From Clostridiales bacterium UBA1390 (GTDB lineage Bacteria; Bacillota; Clostridia; Lachnospirales; Bianqueaceae), in contig DBQQ01000046.1 in the NCBI GenBank assembly GCA_002305315.1, positions 1 to 64,000 on the forward strand: DNA of 64,000 nt. The letters are read 5' to 3'. The notes under the pieces were generated by a model that was given only the letters and a program-made list of their open reading frames with translations, was not told the DNA's origin and ran no database searches. This document shows, one piece after another, positions 53,971-61,846 of the stretch. The translations under genes were made by a program, and so were the position numbers. Each line of letters starts with the position of its first letter. The first letter of the stretch is position 1.

Positions 53971-54008
53971 AAGAAACCGGGTAAGAGATCCTCTCTTCCC
54001 GGTTTCTT
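53971..54008 (+). terminator. Terminator after the ABC/FtsX gene
   Basis: An 11-bp stem AAGAAACCGGG/CCCGGTTTCTT with an inner pairing AAGAG/CTCTT; TTTG follows. Repeat array 2 begins 25 bases later. Confidence 0.8.
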
Positions 54009-54032
54009 TGTGATGGATGCTGATTCGCACAG

Positions 54033-54786
54033 GTATACGCTGTCGGGCCCTGCCTGAGCTCCTGGATTTTTGCGTATACTGTATACGCTACAGAACAGAA
54101 GCCTGCTCGAGTTCCTGGATTTTTGCGTATACGCTGCTGGGCATTGGCCTGCCTGGGATCCCGGAATTTTGCGTATACGCTGCTGGGCAGAGCCTTGCCC
54201 GGCTCCTGGATTTTGTGTATACGCTGCTGGGCAGGGCCCTGCCTGGGCTCCGGGATTTTTGCGTATACTGTATACGCTACAGAACAGAAGCCTCCCCGAG
54301 CTCCTGGATTTTTGCGTATACTGTATACGCTGCAAAACAGAAGCCTGCTCGAGTTCCTGGATTTTTGCGTATACGCTACAGAACAGAAGCATGCTCGAGT
54401 TCCTGGATTTTTGCGTACACAGCTGGGCAGGGGCCTGCCTGGGATCCCGGATTTTCGCCTATACTGTATACGCTGCAAAACAGAAGCCTGCTCGAGTTCC
54501 TGAATTTTGCGTATACGCTACAGAACAGAAGCCTCCCCAAGTTCCTGGATTTTGCGTATACGCTGCCGGACAGAAACCTGCCTGGATCCCTGGATTTTGC
54601 GTATACGCTGCAGAACAGAAACCTGCTCGAGTTCCTGGATTTTGCGTATACGCTGCCGGGCAGAAACCTGCCTGGATCCCTGGATTTTGCGTATACGCTA
54701 CAGAACAGAAGCCTGCTCGAGTTCCTGGATTTTTGCGTATACAGCTGGGCAGGGCCCTGCCTGAGCTTCTGGATTTTCGCGTATAC
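54033..54786. repeat. GTATAC-phased tandem repeat array 2
   Basis: Nineteen exact GTATAC hexamers lie in 754 bp, plus two decayed ones (GTACAC at 54415, CTATAC at 54459). They step by 44-46 bp (six consecutive 45-bp steps from 54466), with 7-bp doublets at 54074, 54263 and 54316. One unit type begins GTATACGCTACAGAACAGAA and holds GCCTGCTCGAGTTCCTGG; the other holds CTGGGCAGGGCCCTGCCTGG. Boundaries often form the 10-bp palindrome GCGTATACGC. Unit length, orientation and skeleton match array 1 at 18125-18958. Long frames are open on both strands only because the 45-bp step is a multiple of three. It separates the ABC/FtsX gene from the tRNA-Pro pair. Confidence 0.92.
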
Positions 54787-54856
54787 GCTGCCGAACACAG
54801 ACTTGCTGATGACTCCAACAAACTCCAAGCATCTGTCTAATAGATTTTAAGTAACT

Positions 54857-54894
54857 AAAAAACCCGCCTAGATATTCACTATCTAAGCGGGTTT
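54857..54894 (-). terminator. Terminator of the tRNA-Pro genes
   Basis: On the minus strand AAACCCGC..AGATA pairs with TATCT..GCGGGTTT, followed by six T, just downstream of the tRNA-Pro(CGG) gene. Confidence 0.88.
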
Positions 54895-54900
54895 CGTGCG

Positions 54901-54975
54901 TCGGAATGACAGGACTTGAACCTGCGGCCTCTTGGTCCCGAACCAAGCGCTCATACCAAACTGAGCTACATTCCG
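54901..54975 (-). tRNA. tRNA-Pro (anticodon CGG)
   Basis: A 75-nt cloverleaf: acceptor arms CGGAATG and CATTCCG, D arm GCTC...GAGC, anticodon stem CTTGG/CCAAG with loop TTCGGGA giving anticodon CGG, and T arm with GGTTCAAGTCC. CCA is not encoded. It is the second of two tRNA-Pro genes in tandem. Confidence 0.93.
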
Positions 54976-54980
54976 AAATG

Positions 54981-55054
54981 TCTGGGTGACAGGAGTTGAA
55001 CCTGCGGCCTCTTGAACCCCATTCAAGCGCTCTACCAAACTGAGCTACACCCAG
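54981..55054 (-). tRNA. tRNA-Pro (anticodon GGG)
   Basis: A 74-nt cloverleaf: acceptor arms CTGGGTG and CACCCAG, D arm GCTC...GAGC, anticodon stem CTTGA/TCAAG with loop ATGGGGT giving anticodon GGG, and T arm with GGTTCAACTCC. CCA is not encoded. It lies 5 bases upstream of tRNA-Pro(CGG) on one transcript. Confidence 0.93.
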
Positions 55055-55075
55055 ATTCTCTCGCAAGCGTCATTT

Positions 55076-55104
55076 ATTATACCATGCTCTTTATGCCGAG
55101 TCAA
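55076..55104 (-). promoter_or_regulatory. Promoter of the tRNA-Pro pair
   Basis: Minus-strand TTGACT (55104-55099), a 17-bp spacer and TATAAT (55081-55076), 22 bases before the first tRNA. Confidence 0.88.
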
Positions 55105-55149
55105 TACTTTTATGAAAAAAAAACGTATATTCTCGCATAAAACTACGAA

Positions 55150-55178
55150 GGGCCTGATCGCATGATGCGAACAGGCCC
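55150..55178 (-). terminator. Probable terminator of the HdeD-like gene
   Basis: Stem GGGCCTG/CAGGCCC enclosing CGCAT/ATGCG, 23 bases past the stop. The T run on the minus strand is poor (TTCG then mixed). Confidence 0.6.
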
Positions 55179-55201
55179 CTTTATATTAAAGCTTCTCCTT
55201 T

Positions 55202-55738
55202 TCATGGACGCATGAAACGACCTGAAAAGAGCGCGTTGATGATAAAACCAATCCCTTGAAACACCAGCAAAATCCCACACAGCGTTGTGACCGCGATGAT
55301 GCCTGCTACAGGGTTCATAAAGGATATAAAGCCGACGACAGTCATCAAAAGACCTGTCGCAGTCATCCAACACCAACCACGCACTCCAAAGTTCCGTAAT
55401 TCAAAAGAATGTACAAATCGGCTTAATCCTGAAAAGATCAGCCACATCCCTAAGATGAAAGGCAGCGTCAGCGCTGTGAATACCTGATTCAGCAAAATGA
55501 ATAGCGAGAGAATAATGCTCAGGATACCATCTACCAGGAACCAACCCGCGCCAAATAAGAAACGATTTCCTTTTGCGAAAATCACAATATCCACAATACC
55601 CGATAACAGGACAACCACGCCTAGAAAGACCGAAATCGTGCTAAGCGCGATATCCGGATTACCTAGGCAAATACAGCCTGCTATGATCAGAAGTATCCCT
55701 ATGATCGCCCATAACACTCTCGAAACCGTATGTTTCAT
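55202..55738 (-). CDS. HdeD/DUF308-family membrane protein
   Basis: A 178-aa protein with six predicted helices in three pairs, each ending in a short hydrophilic turn, as in the HdeD/DUF308 family (IIGILLIIAGCICLGNPDIA, WFLVDGILSIILSLFILLN, GLLMTVVGFISFMNPVAG). E. coli HdeD is linked to acid resistance, but the role in Firmicutes is unknown. It lies downstream of Hsp20 by 54 bases and may be co-transcribed with it as a stress gene. Confidence 0.9.
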   Translation of the reverse strand: MKHTVSRVLWAIIGILLIIAGCICLGNPDIALSTISVFLGVVVLLSGIVDIVIFAKGNRFLFGAGWFLVDGILSIILSLFILLNQVFTALTLPFILGMWLIFSGLSRFVHSFELRNFGVRGWCWMTATGLLMTVVGFISFMNPVAGIIAVTTLCGILLVFQGIGFIINALFSGRFMRP

Positions 55739-55792
55739 AACAAGACCTCCTTATTGAATAGAAAGGAGGGCGCTGCTGGCGGCGCCTGCCTT

Positions 55793-56236
55793 TTATTCAA
55801 TCGAAATATACTTCTTAGTTTCTGTCGCAGATACGTCCTTCTTCGGAATAGAAAGCTTCAAAATGCCATCTTCAAACTTGGCAGCGATATCCTGTTCCGT
55901 CACGTTGTCTCCCACGTAAAAGCTTCTGCTGCAGGATCCGCTGTAACGCTCCTGACGGATGTATTTACTATTCTTCTCATCCTCCTTCTTCTCCATACCC
56001 TTCGACGCAGAGATTGTCAGATATCCATCCTCCAATTCTACCTGAATCTCTTCTTTCTTAAATCCAGGCAAGTCCACGTCCAGCTCATAGCTATTTTCTG
56101 TTTCTCTCACATCTGTACGCATCAGATTCTTTGCATGCTTGCCATACAGCGGATTTTTCTTTCCAAAAAACTCATTTTCAAATGGGAAGTCAAACCAATC
56201 ATCCAGTAAACTCTCTCTAAAAATACTTGGTAACAT
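55793..56236 (-). CDS. Hsp20-family small heat-shock protein
   Basis: A 147-aa holdase chaperone that binds unfolding proteins. The alpha-crystallin domain spans about 40-140: DVRETENSYELDVDLPGFKKEEI, then YSGSCSRSFYVGDNV and the C-terminal DGILKLSIPKKD. The final ISIE may serve as the I-x-I contact motif. A CIRCE element and consensus promoter lie upstream, so control by HrcA under heat stress is expected. Confidence 0.95.
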   Translation of the reverse strand: MLPSIFRESLLDDWFDFPFENEFFGKKNPLYGKHAKNLMRTDVRETENSYELDVDLPGFKKEEIQVELEDGYLTISASKGMEKKEDEKNSKYIRQERYSGSCSRSFYVGDNVTEQDIAAKFEDGILKLSIPKKDVSATETKKYISIE

Positions 56237-56313
56237 AAGTCATTCCTCCATTCAATATCTTTCGGAGATGCTCTCCGGACTCCGGGATCTATCTATTCCC
56301 TTCATCTGCTACC

Positions 56314-56341
56314 ATTATACACCAATTGTTAGCACTGTCAA
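56314..56341 (-). promoter_or_regulatory. Sigma-A promoter of hsp20
   Basis: Minus-strand TTGACA (56341-56336), a 16-bp spacer and TATAAT (56319-56314). The -35 lies inside the CIRCE element, so bound HrcA would block it. Confidence 0.88.
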
Positions 56342-56355
56342 GAGGCGAGTGCTAA
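56329..56355. promoter_or_regulatory. CIRCE element (HrcA operator)
   Basis: TTAGCACTG-N9-GAGTGCTAA, matching the CIRCE consensus TTAGCACTC-N9-GAGTGCTAA at 17 of 18 arm positions. Confidence 0.95.
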
Positions 56356-56411
56356 TATTCATAATTATTTAACAATTTTAAAATCTCCTTCAAAAAGGCT
56401 GTCTTCTCCAT

Positions 56412-56454
56412 AAAAAAGAGCTTATGAAAAAACAGGAATCTGCTTTTCATAAGC
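56412..56454 (-). terminator. Terminator of the VanZ/serine hydrolase operon
   Basis: Stem GCTTATGAAAA/TTTTCATAAGC (56420-56430 and 56444-56454), followed on the minus strand by TCTTTTTT. Confidence 0.88.
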
Positions 56455-56469
56455 CCTTTTCTACATGTT

Positions 56470-57939
56470 TTATTCAAAATCCTCTCCCATCGTAGGATCC
56501 AAATACCCTGTCACACAGGCATCCATACCTGTCAGGAGAGAATCCCCATAGGTTCTGCTGGACAGCGTCACCGTACCGTCCTCTGTAAAATGCAGCTGCA
56601 GCTGCAAAGAACCCAGGTTCTGATCGATCACATAAACTCGAATGAATAGAGTCTCCTCATCCGTCCAAGCCCCGGAAGCCAGACATTCCAGCGAAGGCTC
56701 CGGAAAGATCTGATGCTCATTATGTCCAAATCCAAAGCGAATCTCATGACTTCCCGTCTCTGTCACATACTCCAATGTCCCGTAATTGGGTCCGAAACCC
56801 ACGGAAAGCTCCTTATATATAGAAGGATTATCATCCATTCGGAAACGTCGTCCCCCTACCTGTCTGGCGATCGGACTGTCCGTATTTCCTTCTACATGCC
56901 TTACGCGCAATGCGGCCAGCTTCTCGTACAGACATGCCGCGTCCTCGGCATCTTCTGGAATCGAATCATCCTGCAGCTCCTTATAGATCGTATCCCAAAA
57001 CGCCTGGAAAATCAGATCGACTCCTCCTGGATTATCCATCACATCCGCCGTTGTCACCAACACCAGATTCTCCTGGGGCAGACAGATGGCCAGCTGGCCG
57101 CCCATTCCAAACATGCAGAACCCATTGTGATCCGTGCGCCAGAACTGATATCCATAGCCAAACGCTCCGTGACCCGGCTGCGCAAAATGTGTATCAATCT
57201 GTTTGGAAGTTGCCAATCGCATATAGTCCTTCGGAACCAGCTGAAATCCATACCAATTGCCCTGCTGCATACATAAGAGAGCAAACTTAGCCAGGTCATG
57301 CGCCGTACAGAGAAGTCCTGATCCCCCATGCGATACACTGCCGATCTTCTGACAGTACGCATTATCCGAGAATCCCATCTTGCTCAAAGCTTTCATGCGC
57401 AGATACTCCAACAGCGGCATGCGCGTACAACGCTCTACCAACGCTGAAAGAACCACGGAAGCACCCGTATCATAATTGAATACAGTACCCGGGCGATGAG
57501 ACGGCGTGACATTAAAGAACGCCTTCAGAAGATCTGGATGCGGCACAATCTGTGTCGCTGTCCGCGTATGCACTGTGCTCATCCGCAATAAATCGCGTAT
57601 CGTCATCTGCTCTGTATATGGATGTGGCTGCTTGATGACCTTATCCGGGAAATACGTGATCACAGGATCATCCAGGCGCACATATCCATCATATGCCAGA
57701 AGACCAATCGCCACTCCTACGAAACTTTTCGTCACAGAATACATACGCTGCAGACTCTCGGCCGTATAGGGCGCCCAGTACCCTTCACAGGCAATCGCGC
57801 CGTGCCGAACCAGTACAAAACTGTGCATGCAAAGCCTGCTCTCATCCAACTTCTCTAAAAATCGCAGAATCGAACCGGAGGAAATCCCCATATGTTCCGG
57901 AGGAAATGTAGACAAGGGAAAATGTTCTTGGCTGGACAA
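56470..57939 (-). CDS. Serine hydrolase, class C beta-lactamase-like
   Basis: A 489-aa protein of the beta-lactamase/penicillin-binding protein-like superfamily. It shows SVTKSF with nucleophile Ser68 and Lys71, FNYDTGASVVLSALVE as the Tyr motif, and HGAFGYGYQFW further on. A C-terminal beta domain of about 130 residues follows. No signal peptide is seen, so it is probably an esterase or peptidase in the cytoplasm. The start is taken as TTG at 57939, since AGAAGG lies 8 bases upstream; the longer frame would run into the VanZ gene. It follows VanZ by 34 bases. Confidence 0.88.
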   Translation of the reverse strand: MSSQEHFPLSTFPPEHMGISSGSILRFLEKLDESRLCMHSFVLVRHGAIACEGYWAPYTAESLQRMYSVTKSFVGVAIGLLAYDGYVRLDDPVITYFPDKVIKQPHPYTEQMTIRDLLRMSTVHTRTATQIVPHPDLLKAFFNVTPSHRPGTVFNYDTGASVVLSALVERCTRMPLLEYLRMKALSKMGFSDNAYCQKIGSVSHGGSGLLCTAHDLAKFALLCMQQGNWYGFQLVPKDYMRLATSKQIDTHFAQPGHGAFGYGYQFWRTDHNGFCMFGMGGQLAICLPQENLVLVTTADVMDNPGGVDLIFQAFWDTIYKELQDDSIPEDAEDAACLYEKLAALRVRHVEGNTDSPIARQVGGRRFRMDDNPSIYKELSVGFGPNYGTLEYVTETGSHEIRFGFGHNEHQIFPEPSLECLASGAWTDEETLFIRVYVIDQNLGSLQLQLHFTEDGTVTLSSRTYGDSLLTGMDACVTGYLDPTMGEDFE

Positions 57940-57973
57940 CGCTGATACCTTCTTTCTTGTATATTTTACTCGA

Positions 57974-58438
57974 TCATGTATGAATGTGCATACGCCGCTG
58001 TGCCGTAGCGCGAAGCAGACGGAACAACCCGTATCCCAGCATGGATCCCAGGACATTGAGAATCACATCATCTATATCCATTTCTCCCAGGCCGGTGTAA
58101 AACTGCGCTAATTCAATGCCCGCGGTCAAGAGCAGAGAAAACAAGAAGATCCGTATATACCCCAGTGATTTCTCCAAAATAATCGGCAGCAGAAAACCAA
58201 ATGGCATCAACAAAAAGATATTCCCGAAAATATTCAGAAACCAATAGCGGAAGGAAAACTCATGATAAACAAAATAGTATTCAAAAAACATGCGAATACT
58301 TCGGAAAGGAACCAAATTATATTCCCGGAACGTACTCTCCCTAGATTCCATCAGAAACAAGAAATACAATAAAAACGCCAGATAGATACAGAAACAAACT
58401 CGGGCCGCGAGCACAGTCCGGCGATGGATCTTGGTCAT
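57974..58438 (-). CDS. VanZ-family membrane protein
   Basis: A 154-aa protein with about four helices. It has NLVPFRSIRMFF after the first helix, NIFGNIFLLMPFGFLLPI, and the C-terminal ELAQFYTGLGEMDIDDVILNVLGSMLGY, the classic VanZ signature. VanZ gives low-level teicoplanin resistance in enterococci; most homologues have no known role. AGGAGG precedes the ATG at 58438. Confidence 0.94.
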   Translation of the reverse strand: MTKIHRRTVLAARVCFCIYLAFLLYFLFLMESRESTFREYNLVPFRSIRMFFEYYFVYHEFSFRYWFLNIFGNIFLLMPFGFLLPIILEKSLGYIRIFLFSLLLTAGIELAQFYTGLGEMDIDDVILNVLGSMLGYGLFRLLRATAQRRMHIHT

Positions 58439-58480
58439 ATACAACCTCCTCAATCGGACCCATGCCGATAGAATAAACAT

Positions 58481-58509
58481 ATTGTACCCCAGATTCTCTT
58501 GACATGCAA
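58481..58509 (-). promoter_or_regulatory. Promoter of the VanZ operon
   Basis: Minus-strand TTGCAT (58509-58504), a 17-bp spacer and TACAAT (58486-58481). Confidence 0.7.
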
Positions 58510-58561
58510 GAGGCAACCTACGAAAAAGCAAAAGAAATTACAGAATTGGTATAAAAGGGGG

Positions 58562-58590
58562 TTGACAATCCTCATACTCTGGGCTATGAT
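58562..58590 (+). promoter_or_regulatory. Promoter of acpP
   Basis: TTGACA (58562-58567), a 17-bp spacer and TATGAT (58585-58590). It is divergent from the VanZ promoter and leaves a leader of about 80 bases. No FapR site was recognised. Confidence 0.8.
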
Positions 58591-58675
58591 AATGCATGCA
58601 TCGAAGGGTAAGTATGAAAAACCGCTTGCCTAGGCCTATTATCGATTTGCATGATCATCAAGGAGGAGAAAAAGA

Positions 58676-58900
58676 ATGGTTTTTGAGAAGGTTCAGGAAA
58701 TTATCGCTGAGAAACTGGGAATGGATGAATCAGAGATTACGATGGATTCCAGCTTGGAAGACGATCTGGAGGTAGATTCTCTGGATATTGTGGATATCGT
58801 AACCGCTTTAGAAGATGAGTTTCAGATCGAGATCCCTCAGGAAGACCTGAAGGATATGGAAAAGGTTTCTGATCTGGTTTCTTATATCGAATCGAAGTAA
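58676..58900 (+). CDS. acpP: Acyl carrier protein
   Basis: A 74-aa acidic four-helix protein that carries fatty acyl chains. The 4'-phosphopantetheine site is Ser35 in LEVDSLDIVD. The sequence is close to standard ACPs throughout (ALEDEFQIEIPQEDL). AAGGAGGAG lies upstream of the ATG. No other fatty-acid genes adjoin it. Confidence 0.95.
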   Translation: MVFEKVQEIIAEKLGMDESEITMDSSLEDDLEVDSLDIVDIVTALEDEFQIEIPQEDLKDMEKVSDLVSYIESK

Positions 58901-58929
58901 TTTGAGCCATTAAAACGTATTTATGCAAG

Positions 58930-58956
58930 AAGGATGCTGTTCCACGCAGCATCCTT
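58930..58956. terminator. Terminator of acpP, probably bidirectional
   Basis: Perfect stem AAGGATGCTG/CAGCATCCTT with a 7-base loop; on the plus strand CG and six T follow. Confidence 0.9.
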
Positions 58957-58962
58957 CGTTTT

Positions 58963-59202
58963 TTATACTCTCTCTTTCAACGCTTTGGATAATTGGTCCG
59001 GACAGGATGTCGGTTTCATGCCGCAACGGATTCCCTCCAGCCTGGAAATTGCCTCATGTACTTCCATTCCTTCAATCAAATGGCCGATCCCCTGCAGATT
59101 CCCATTGCATCCACCGGTAAACTTAACGTTATGTACCTTCCCATCCACAATATCAAAATCAATCTGTCTGGAACAGACGCCGGATGTCTTATACGTAAAC
59201 AT
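58963..59202 (-). CDS. TSCPD-domain protein
   Basis: A 79-aa protein made of the TSCPD domain, which also occurs at the end of some ribonucleotide reductases. It has KTSGVCSRQIDFDI, KFTGGCNGNLQGI and the closing IRCGMKPTSCPDQLSKAL, with four or five Cys that may bind metal. GAAAGGAGGAG precedes the ATG. The function is unknown. Confidence 0.92.
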   Translation of the reverse strand: MFTYKTSGVCSRQIDFDIVDGKVHNVKFTGGCNGNLQGIGHLIEGMEVHEAISRLEGIRCGMKPTSCPDQLSKALKERV

Positions 59203-59360
59203 CTATACTCCTCCTTTCCCATCTTTGCCCCCCTATTCTATCAAAGAATATCGTATGAATCAAGAGCTCCGATGAATTTATGCTATCTTTTTCTTCCAAT
59301 CTATGATACAATCGAGATAAGGGACGGATCCCTATTCTCATTGTTTACAAAGGAGTCGCC

Positions 59361-61151
59361 ATGGAAATTACAAGAGATATCTATTATGTAGGCGTCAATG
59401 ACCACCAAGTGGATCTCTTCGAGGGACAGTATCACGTTCCTCAAGGAATGTCTTATAATTCCTATGTCATTCTGGATGAGAAGATTGCCGTGCTGGATAC
59501 GGTAGATATCCATTTCGGCCATGAATGGCTGGATCATCTTCAGAATGTACTGGGCAGCCGTAAGCCTGATTATCTGATTATTCAGCATATGGAACCGGAT
59601 CACTCTGCGAATATTGCTGCCTTTGCGCAAGTGTATCCGGAAACCGTTCTCGTTTCCTCTCAGAAAGCCTTTATGATGATGAGCCAATTCTTTGGTACTG
59701 ATTTCGCGGATCGCCGCATCGTAGTCGATGAAGGTAGCACCTTGGAACTCGGTACGCATGTTTTGACTTTTGTCACGGCGCCCATGGTCCATTGGCCTGA
59801 GGTTATTGTGACCTACGACAGTACCGACAAAGTACTCTTTTCCGCCGATGGTTTTGGTAAGTTTGGCGCTCTGGACGCTGCAGAACCCTGGGACGACGAA
59901 GCTCGCCGCTATTACATTGGGATCGTGGGAAAATATGGCCGCCAAGTACAGAATTTGCTGAAGAAAGCGTCCTGTTTGGATATTCGGACCATCTGCCCGC
60001 TGCATGGTCCGATTCTGACGGACAATCTGGCGCATTACCTGCGCTTATATGATCTCTGGTCCTCCTATACCCCCGAGACGGACGGCATTGTCATTGCTTA
60101 TCCCTCCGTATATGGTCACACGCGAAAAGCGATAGCTCAGCTAGCCGAATCGCTGCGCGCCAAAGGATGTCCTCAGGTTGTACTTCATGACCTGGCCCGC
60201 TGTGACATGTCTGCGGCCGTTGCAGATGCTTTTCGTTATAGCAAATTGGTCTTGGCCACTACTACCTATAACGCGGATGTTTTTCCTCCGATGCGCGATT
60301 TTCTCTGCCATCTCACAGAGCGTAATTTTCAGAACCGCACGGTGGCCCTAGTCGAAAATGGTTCCTGGGCGCCGCAGGCCGCTAAGGTCATGCGTCAGAT
60401 GCTGGCCAATTGCCCAAAACTCCATTTTGCAGATATCACAGTACAGATTCGTTCTGCATTGAACGCAGAAAGTCAGGAACAGCTTCTGGCACTTGCCGAT
60501 GCGCTCTGTCAGGATTATCTGGCGCAACACAGTGAGACTGCCAATAAAAATGATCTGAAGGCTCTGTTTCATATCGGTTACGGACTCTATGTGGTGACCT
60601 CCCATGATGGCAAGAAAGACAATGGTCTGATTGTGAATACGGTTACCCAAGTGACCGATGCCCCGAATCGCGTGGCAGTTACCATCAATAAGAAGAACTA
60701 TTCCCACCACGTCATCAAGCAAACGGGCATCATGAATGTCAACTGTCTTTCTGTTGACGCGCCCTTCAAGATCTTCGAGACCTTTGGTTTTCAAAGCGGC
60801 CGTACAGCTGATAAATTTGCGGATTTTGATACGCTGCGTTCTGACAACGGACTCCGTTTTCTGCCCCGGTATATCAATTCGTTCATGTCCCTCAAGGTAG
60901 AACAATACATAGATTTGGATACGCATGGGATGTTCATCTGTTCTGTCACAGAGGCTCGAGTCATCTCTTCTTCGGAAACGATGACCTATACCTACTATCA
61001 AAACAACGTCAAGCCCAAGCCGCAGACGGAAGGCAAAAAGGGCTTTGTCTGCAAAGTCTGCGGATATATCTATGAAGGAGATACCTTGCCGGATGATTTT
61101 GTATGTCCTCTCTGCAAGCATGGAGCGAACGATTTTGAACCGATCGTCTGA
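59361..61151 (+). CDS. Four-domain flavodiiron-flavodoxin-flavin reductase-rubredoxin protein
   Basis: A 596-aa fused electron-transfer chain that probably reduces oxygen to water (or nitric oxide). The beta-lactamase-like diiron domain (1-245) has ligands His76, Glu78, Asp80, His81 (HMEPDH), His144, Asp163 and His215. A flavodoxin domain (about 250-395) binds FMN (SVYGHTRKAIAQLAE). A flavin reductase-like domain follows (about 405-535, with TINKKNYSHHVI). The C-terminal rubredoxin (550-596) has CKVCGYIYEG and CPLCKHG. Standard FprA proteins end after flavodoxin. All four parts in one chain would let NAD(P)H-derived electrons reach the diiron centre without free partners. AAAGGAG precedes the ATG. 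Confidence 0.94.
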   Translation: MEITRDIYYVGVNDHQVDLFEGQYHVPQGMSYNSYVILDEKIAVLDTVDIHFGHEWLDHLQNVLGSRKPDYLIIQHMEPDHSANIAAFAQVYPETVLVSSQKAFMMMSQFFGTDFADRRIVVDEGSTLELGTHVLTFVTAPMVHWPEVIVTYDSTDKVLFSADGFGKFGALDAAEPWDDEARRYYIGIVGKYGRQVQNLLKKASCLDIRTICPLHGPILTDNLAHYLRLYDLWSSYTPETDGIVIAYPSVYGHTRKAIAQLAESLRAKGCPQVVLHDLARCDMSAAVADAFRYSKLVLATTTYNADVFPPMRDFLCHLTERNFQNRTVALVENGSWAPQAAKVMRQMLANCPKLHFADITVQIRSALNAESQEQLLALADALCQDYLAQHSETANKNDLKALFHIGYGLYVVTSHDGKKDNGLIVNTVTQVTDAPNRVAVTINKKNYSHHVIKQTGIMNVNCLSVDAPFKIFETFGFQSGRTADKFADFDTLRSDNGLRFLPRYINSFMSLKVEQYIDLDTHGMFICSVTEARVISSSETMTYTYYQNNVKPKPQTEGKKGFVCKVCGYIYEGDTLPDDFVCPLCKHGANDFEPIV

Positions 61152-61161
61152 ACAAAAACAA

Positions 61162-61195
61162 GGCTGTGAAAAACGAATTTACGTTTTTCACAGCC
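61162..61195. terminator. Bidirectional terminator
   Basis: Perfect 14-bp stem GGCTGTGAAAAACG/CGTTTTTCACAGCC with a 6-base loop, between the flavorubredoxin and site-2 protease genes. Confidence 0.9.
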
Positions 61196-61200
61196 CATTT

Positions 61201-61845
61201 TTACGTCCAGACACGCAGCATCAACTCCAGGAGTCCATCTCGGAGGATTCCCAGCGGACGACTCAGCACCCCTGTATAAAGCAGCACAATCATCAGCAAG
61301 CCACCATAACGTTCATACCTCATCAACTGAAAATAAGTACGCTGCGGCAGGAAGATTCCCAGAACCTTCGAACCATCCAAGGGGGGAATGGGAATGAGAT
61401 TGAACACACCGAGTCCAATATTCATGATCGCCGTATATTGCGCCAACAGCATCAGATATCCTAGAATTCCTTCTGTACTTCCTTCCGTCACATGAAACAA
61501 TCCCACGAATATCCCCAGGAACAGAAACGCCAGAATCAGGTTCATCACCGGCCCGGCCAATGCTGTCAGAGCCATTCCTTGCTTGGGATTTTTGTAGTAT
61601 TGTGGATTGACCTTGACTGGCTTGGCCCATCCAAAACGAAACACCAGCATGCAGATCGTTCCCACAAGATCCAGATGATGCAATGGATTCAAGGATAATC
61701 GACCGTCCCGTTTAGGCGTAGGATCTCCCAGCCAGTACGATACCAACCCATGCGCAAACTCATGGGCTGATATGGCAAGAAGTGTGGCCGGCGCCGTATA
61801 GATCAGGAGTTTGATCTGTTCCCAGATCAGTGGCCATTGATTCAT
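61201..61845 (-). CDS. Site-2 protease family (M50) membrane metallopeptidase
   Basis: A 214-aa integral membrane protease with about five helices. The zinc motif is HEFAH (His28, Glu29, His32); the third ligand lies in NLIPIPPLDGSKVLG. It is the short form without a PDZ domain. GDPTPKRDGRLSLNPLHHLD is typical of the YwhC-like group. The substrate is unknown. It starts 1 base before the stop of the VanY-like gene, implying coupling. Confidence 0.94.
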   Translation of the reverse strand: MNQWPLIWEQIKLLIYTAPATLLAISAHEFAHGLVSYWLGDPTPKRDGRLSLNPLHHLDLVGTICMLVFRFGWAKPVKVNPQYYKNPKQGMALTALAGPVMNLILAFLFLGIFVGLFHVTEGSTEGILGYLMLLAQYTAIMNIGLGVFNLIPIPPLDGSKVLGIFLPQRTYFQLMRYERYGGLLMIVLLYTGVLSRPLGILRDGLLELMLRVWT

Positions 61846-61846
61846 A

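Noticed and set aside
54017..54850. Overlapping open frames of 240-277 codons on both strands through array 2
   Set aside because: Two plus-strand frames and several minus-strand frames are open at once, which is a property of the 45-bp unit, not of coding. No start signal is present.
60348..61121. A 257-codon minus-strand frame
   Set aside because: It is antisense to the flavorubredoxin gene; only the plus strand carries recognised domains.
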